Shown: positions 19,115 to 23,065 of the stretch, one piece after another
How positions within the stretch are numbered: the first letter of the stretch is position 1
How the letters are laid out: each line of letters opens with the position of its first letter
Source of the DNA: Folioceros fuciformis
Lineage: Eukaryota; Anthocerotophyta; Anthocerotopsida; Anthocerotales
DNA length: 23,065 bases
Assembly (NCBI GenBank): GCA_049999805.1
Contig: JBNGIO010003109.1
Coordinates: forward strand, 1-23,065
Reading direction: 5' to 3'
Notes under the pieces: model-generated
Databases searched by the model: none
Seen by the model: only the letters and a program-made list of their open reading frames with translations
Told to the model about the DNA's origin: nothing
Translations under genes and position numbers: made by a program

Positions 19115-20490
19115 ATTTTCCAAGACTTTAGCAATCACTTTGTAAGTGGTTGTTAGCAACATAATGGGCCACCAATTGAAGATGGAGAGACTAGCATTCT
19201 GTTTAGGCAAAAGGGAAACGAGACCCAAGTTAAACCATTGACCCATACTACCCTCCTCCCACACCATGTTGATAGCCTTCATAAACAACAGACCCATAGA
19301 GTCCCACCCCCATCAAAGAAATTCATGAGGAATGCCATTATGCCTTCGTGATTTTTTCCTTGGCATCTCCTTCAAAGCTTGAAACACCTTAGTGGCCGAG
19401 ATAGGCATGTTAAGCACTAGGCTGTGGACCTCTAACACTTTCACATGAAAGTGCCCATATGTTGAGCTCCAAAACTGCTCCCAGCCTACCATCTTCCCAA
19501 TACTTGAGAAGATTCCTACATAGAACCAAGTGATGAGTTTTTTCAAACCACTTAACGAATCTTGCTTAGTGCCGTAGGCGTCCGGTAGACCAAGGATTCT
19601 TGACTTGTGTTGATTTGCTGCGACCTTGTCAAAGAAGAATTTGGAGGATCAGTCCCCTTCTTGCACCCACTTTACTTAAGCGCATTTATACCAACACCTA
19701 GCTCTATCCTCTTCTAGCTTAGCAAGCTCACATTGAAGTTCAATCTGTTTATTCTCTTCATCACTAGACAGCCCACGAACCTGTTCCACTATTTGCACAT
19801 GGCCCAACTCATCTCGTAGGAAGTCATGACGCTGGCATTGTTCCTTCTTTCGCTTTGCACCTAACTGCTTCAGGAAGGTAGTGGCTTGATTGTTTGCGCA
19901 AATAAGCCTCCATACTGTAGGCTCACACCCCTGTTGTTCTCCTCGTTATATGCTCTTGATATATTTATACACGCCATCTCCCGCGACAAGGGATGTATTC
20001 ATCCTACAACCTTTCCTATCTCTCTGTTGCATATCAGTTCCTGAGGACACCTGTGGATGCAAGTTAATTGCGTGATGGTTTGATAACACTGTTCCGGCTA
20101 GGATATTGTACCTCTAGACCAAGGGTAGCCACCCCATGGGGATATAGAATCAGTCCAGCCTTCAAGCCCCAAAAGAAGCCTGTTGCTGATTGGACCAACT
20201 AAACATGAAGAAATCTTGATAGCGATGTGCAAGGAGGGCAAGCCACAAGTCTTGCACATTTAGATTAGTGGTGTTTGTTAAGGTGTATTAACATGGCTTT
20301 CCAAGCATTGGAAGGGGCCTTTTGAAAGAAGATGTCCATGGGGAACCTACAATAGTTTCAAGTCACGTCCTAACATGAACTCCTTGCATCTACTTCTAAT
20401 GCTAGGCTTCCTCTTACAATGAGAGGTGAAGGCTTTCTACAATATGATCTTTTTCGAGTGTGTGTTATCACTTCCTTTCAACATGGTGCT
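19110..20490 (-). mobile_element. LINE retrotransposon, 5' segment: endonuclease end, linker and RT start
   Basis: On the - strand, going down from ~20215, FSWSNQQQASFGA..RLD.FY marks the end of the apurinic-type endonuclease domain. The charged linker (19640-19900, ELGHVQIVEQVRGLS) leads to VKWVQEGD and SSKFFFDKV, the conserved pre-RT block. The RT start lies in ORFs 19313-19546 and 19097-19297: LVSLLPKQNASLSIFNW.PI and LLTTTYKVIAKVLENK. Its frame crosses the copia A site into INPFLDE*LAVEQQGFVQ at 12544. Weak traces (STMLKGSDNTHSKK, ~20470) suggest the endonuclease extends to about 20490. ORF1 and the 5' end were not found. Many stops; inactive. Confidence 0.88.
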
Positions 20491-20724
20491 AATATTGCTT
20501 TACCATAATATCAAATATGCATATGCGAAGGAAGATATTATAATTTTGTTTTTCCCTATATGTCTCCATGAGCGGCACTATTATATTTTGTGGTCATTTT
20601 TCTTGGAGTACTTGTATTGCGAGCTTGTATAGAGATACCTCTAGCTCCCACTCATGGCCAAACAGTCAGTCCCAACCTATGTCTTTAACTAGAAGCCACC
20701 CAAACCTCAATCTTGCTTTCTAAT
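20491..20724. other. Unassigned sequence beyond the LINE trace
   Basis: This may be the eroded 5' part of the LINE endonuclease. I could not follow convincing motifs here, and the 68-codon ORF at 20426-20632 (+) is hydrophobic, probably a chance AT-rich frame. Confidence 0.4.
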
Positions 20725-20871
20725 TAAGATAGCTACAAAAGTGCTAGCTGGCAACGCTTAATTATTCTAGCCTTCTCTATCATGAATGAAGGGTTTCTAG
20801 GTAAGATAGATACAAAATTGCAAGCTAGCAATGCTTAATTATTTTAGCCTTCTCTATCATGAATGAAGGGT
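20725..20871. repeat. 70-bp tandem duplication, 77-bp period
   Basis: Copies 20725-20794 and 20802-20871 share TAAGATAG.TACAAAA.TGC, then AATTATT.TAGCCTTCTCTAT and an ending CATGAATGAAGGGT, with few differences. Confidence 0.9.
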
Positions 20872-21774
20872 ACACCTCCCCCCAACCCGCTACATTCTAA
20901 AAACCTATGGCACCCACACTCCCTTCCCTTGAGACCACAATACTAGGATTTCTTTGACAACTAATTTGAATGCTCATTGGTGCACTGGCCTTGCTCCTCC
21001 ACTTTCTCTTATGCTATCCTACACTCGCGTAGGATAGAAAAACTATTATGGAATAGACTAAAAAGAAGTATATATGAGACACATATGTACATATGAGCTA
21101 GAGCGATTGAAACTCTCTGAATTGCATGAAAGATCAGACCAAAGGATTGAAGTCATCGATCAATCTCAATACACAAATGTGATAGGAGGTAACAAGAAAT
21201 TGACCAGCAAGAGTGCAGAGCTTGAAAGAGAGAACTCAGAATTAAGGTAGCGAGGAAAGATAGGAAAACCATAGGGGAAAATAATGTGAAACTCGTCTTT
21301 ATAGAAGGAAAGCTTGGGTGAGAGGGTAGGGGCAAACGAGAGGGGGTTCTAGGTAGGGCAAAGGTGGTAAGACAACTTTATGTCACGACGGATAAGGTGA
21401 TTGTGTGACCAAGCCTTGATGGCTTTGATTAAGTCATGATGCAAAAGGTAGATAACAAATAGTACAAACTTGTAAGACGTTTGGTGCTCATGCTCATATG
21501 CTGTTATAACCTCAATGATCTTTGTCTATGACAAAGGTGTTTTTTTAGATAAGATACTCGCGGGAGTCTAGAGAGTGGAACATGGACATGGATTATTAAA
21601 CTTTCATATTAAACTGTTGTTTTTTTTTGTGAAGAAGGTGATAGATTATAGAGGGAGAAAGAGGTCTAAAAGTATAAAAGCTTTGAAATGTGTTTAACAT
21701 CAAACTTCTCACTAAAACTAAGTTTTTTTTTCAAAAATTTTGAAAGTTGTCGAAAACACAATTTCATGTTCACA
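20872..21774. other. Gene-free AT-rich DNA
   Basis: Only short frames without recognisable content occur, such as 21153-21335 (-) and 21688-21873 (+). Homopolymer A/T runs lie at 21541-21546, 21620-21629 and 21723-21731. I see no terminal repeats or domains. Confidence 0.5.
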
Positions 21775-21990
21775 TACCGCAATTTTCACATAAAAAATAG
21801 AGATGAGGAGCCGTGTCTTTTTCTTAGGAGCCCTTATTCAAGTCTACCGCAATTTTCACACCATCAAAAATAGAGATGAGGAGCCGTCTCCTCTTTTTAG
21901 GAGCCCTTATTCAAGGCTACCGCAATTTTCACATCATCAAAAATAGAGATGAGGAGCCGTCTCCTTTTCTTAGGAGCCCTTATTCAAGGC
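21775..21990. repeat. Three-copy minisatellite, 70-73-bp unit with internal hairpin
   Basis: Units 21775-21844, 21845-21917 and 21918-21990 each read TACCGCAATTTTCACA, then AAAAATAGAGATGAGGAGCC and GGAGCCCTTATTCAAG. Unit 2 contains GAGGAGCCGTCTCCTC, a 6-bp stem with a CCGT loop. Unit 3 keeps most of the stem; unit 1 (CCGTGTCTT) breaks it. Confidence 0.95.
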
Positions 21991-23065
21991 TAAATCCTGC
22001 AAGGATAAGCATGGACGAGGAGACATAACCAAGTGAATGATGCCTATGGAGAGGAATTTGCCTTGAAGGATAGGAGGGGACATAGGACAAACAAAGGGGG
22101 ACTAGAAGAGACTACGTAGAGGTTTGCACTTAACAAATGTGGTGATGACATAGCTGAGTTAGATTCATGTGATGGGGAGGAAGGACCAACAATGTTTTGC
22201 AAGAGGTTTCTTGTGCATGGGATGAAGAAGATAACTCACCCTCTAGAATATTAGTAGAGAAGATGTAGACGCGTAGGACAATGACAGCCCACCTTGCATG
22301 GAAGTGACAAAGAAGGGGAAGGAGCCTTTACATTTGAAGATACGTGAGGATGGAAAAGAAGGCTTTGCAAACTTGTGGCTATGTGCAATAGGAAATGACA
22401 AGCACGTGTGTGGCTACGACATATAGTCTATCAAAGGAAGGGTAATTAGATCAAAGGCAATGACGGAAAGGAAAACAAGCACAAACTCAACAACCTAGAT
22501 GATGGCTAGACTCAAAGGTAGTAGAGTGGAAATGTTAAAACTAGTGAGTGACATTGTACATATGGCAAATGTGTTGTCGGAAGAGGATATTATCCCCATT
22601 TGAGTTGTGCAAGGAGGAAGGGTGGTTATAATGAACTCTAAAACTCGTACATCAAGCTATAATATGTGGCCCTGGCATGTAATAGTAAGGGTTTTATTAT
22701 GGCCAAACTTCCGAAGTACTCTTCTATGAAGCAATAAAGCACATAATCATCCCGTTGTCATCAACATCTATGGGGTCGTGGGCAAGGCTGATTCTAAGTC
22801 TTTGAAGGTTTGTGTGAGAAAGTGTAATAACCTCAAGAATGAGATTAGCCTATGCCTTTCATGCATTGAAACTTTCTGCCAACAAAAGGTAACTGCATCC
22901 CTTCTACAAACATTGGCTAATGCAACTTATAGATGAATAGCAACTACACCCTCATGATTTAATTCCCTTTCAAAGATTTTTCCCTCTATCTTCGAGTAGG
23001 TTGCTCATTTAATCTTTTTATTGTGATTATGTCTTCATCCTTTTCTCTCTCTCAATGTAATTCTT
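21991..23065. other. No recognisable gene; possible old coding or repeat remnant
   Basis: All frames have frequent stops and no ORF of 60 codons lies wholly in this stretch. Purine-rich + strand sequence (22100-22600) has a faint coding texture, but no family could be recognised in translation. It may be an old transposon or pseudogene. Confidence 0.45.

Noticed and set aside
5606-20885. Target-site duplication for the LINE, e.g. CACACACCCCC near 5610 against TACACCTCCCCCC near 20872
   Set aside because: The similarity is a low-complexity C-rich match and the LINE 5' end is not located, so it is not convincing.
22140-22600. Possible pseudogene on the + strand
   Set aside because: Faint coding texture only; too many stops and no recognisable domain to support a call.

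Overview
The window is nuclear DNA from a land plant. Two plant-type genes with GT-AG introns sit at the left end, and the rest is mostly decayed retrotransposons of plant Ty1/copia and LINE types. I cannot name the species. The short introns and the sequence distance from angiosperm homologues would suit a spore-bearing plant, but that is a guess.

Positions 1-3809 hold two convergent genes. The + strand carries the last three visible exons of a plastid-glucose-transporter/SGB1-type sugar transporter (1-604). The - strand carries a complete nine-exon aminotransferase of the VAS1/ISS1 family (1215-3809). I reconstructed it exon by exon as 397 codons plus stop with its PLP-binding residues intact. 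Positions 3810-5617 are its upstream region plus low-copy AT-rich DNA with small tandem duplications.

Positions 5618 to about 20490 form one nested transposon complex. A LINE lies on the - strand: its 3' poly(A) end is at 5618-5627 and its endonuclease domain is near 20100-20490. Two LTR retrotransposons of the Ty1/copia superfamily split it into three pieces. Copia B (7779-11848, + strand) has lost most of its 5' LTR, most of gag and part of reverse transcriptase. Copia A (12550-19109, - strand) has both 197-bp LTRs, a perfect 5-bp target duplication (ATCTT), a PBS and a polypurine tract. Its gag-pol carries stops, frameshifts and an integrase-core deletion. Removing either insertion with one target-site copy rejoins the LINE reading frame, which confirms the nesting.

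Copia A has two unusual additions. One is a sense ORF of 162 codons with one stop, placed between PBS and gag. The other is about 0.8 kb between pol and the polypurine tract carrying a decayed coding-like reading frame on the opposite strand. These are the best candidates for something undescribed, and both are inactive here. No CRISPR array, tRNA or rRNA gene, or intact mobile system was seen.

Positions 20490-23065 contain a 2-copy 77-bp-period repeat, a 3-copy 73-bp minisatellite and otherwise no recognisable gene.
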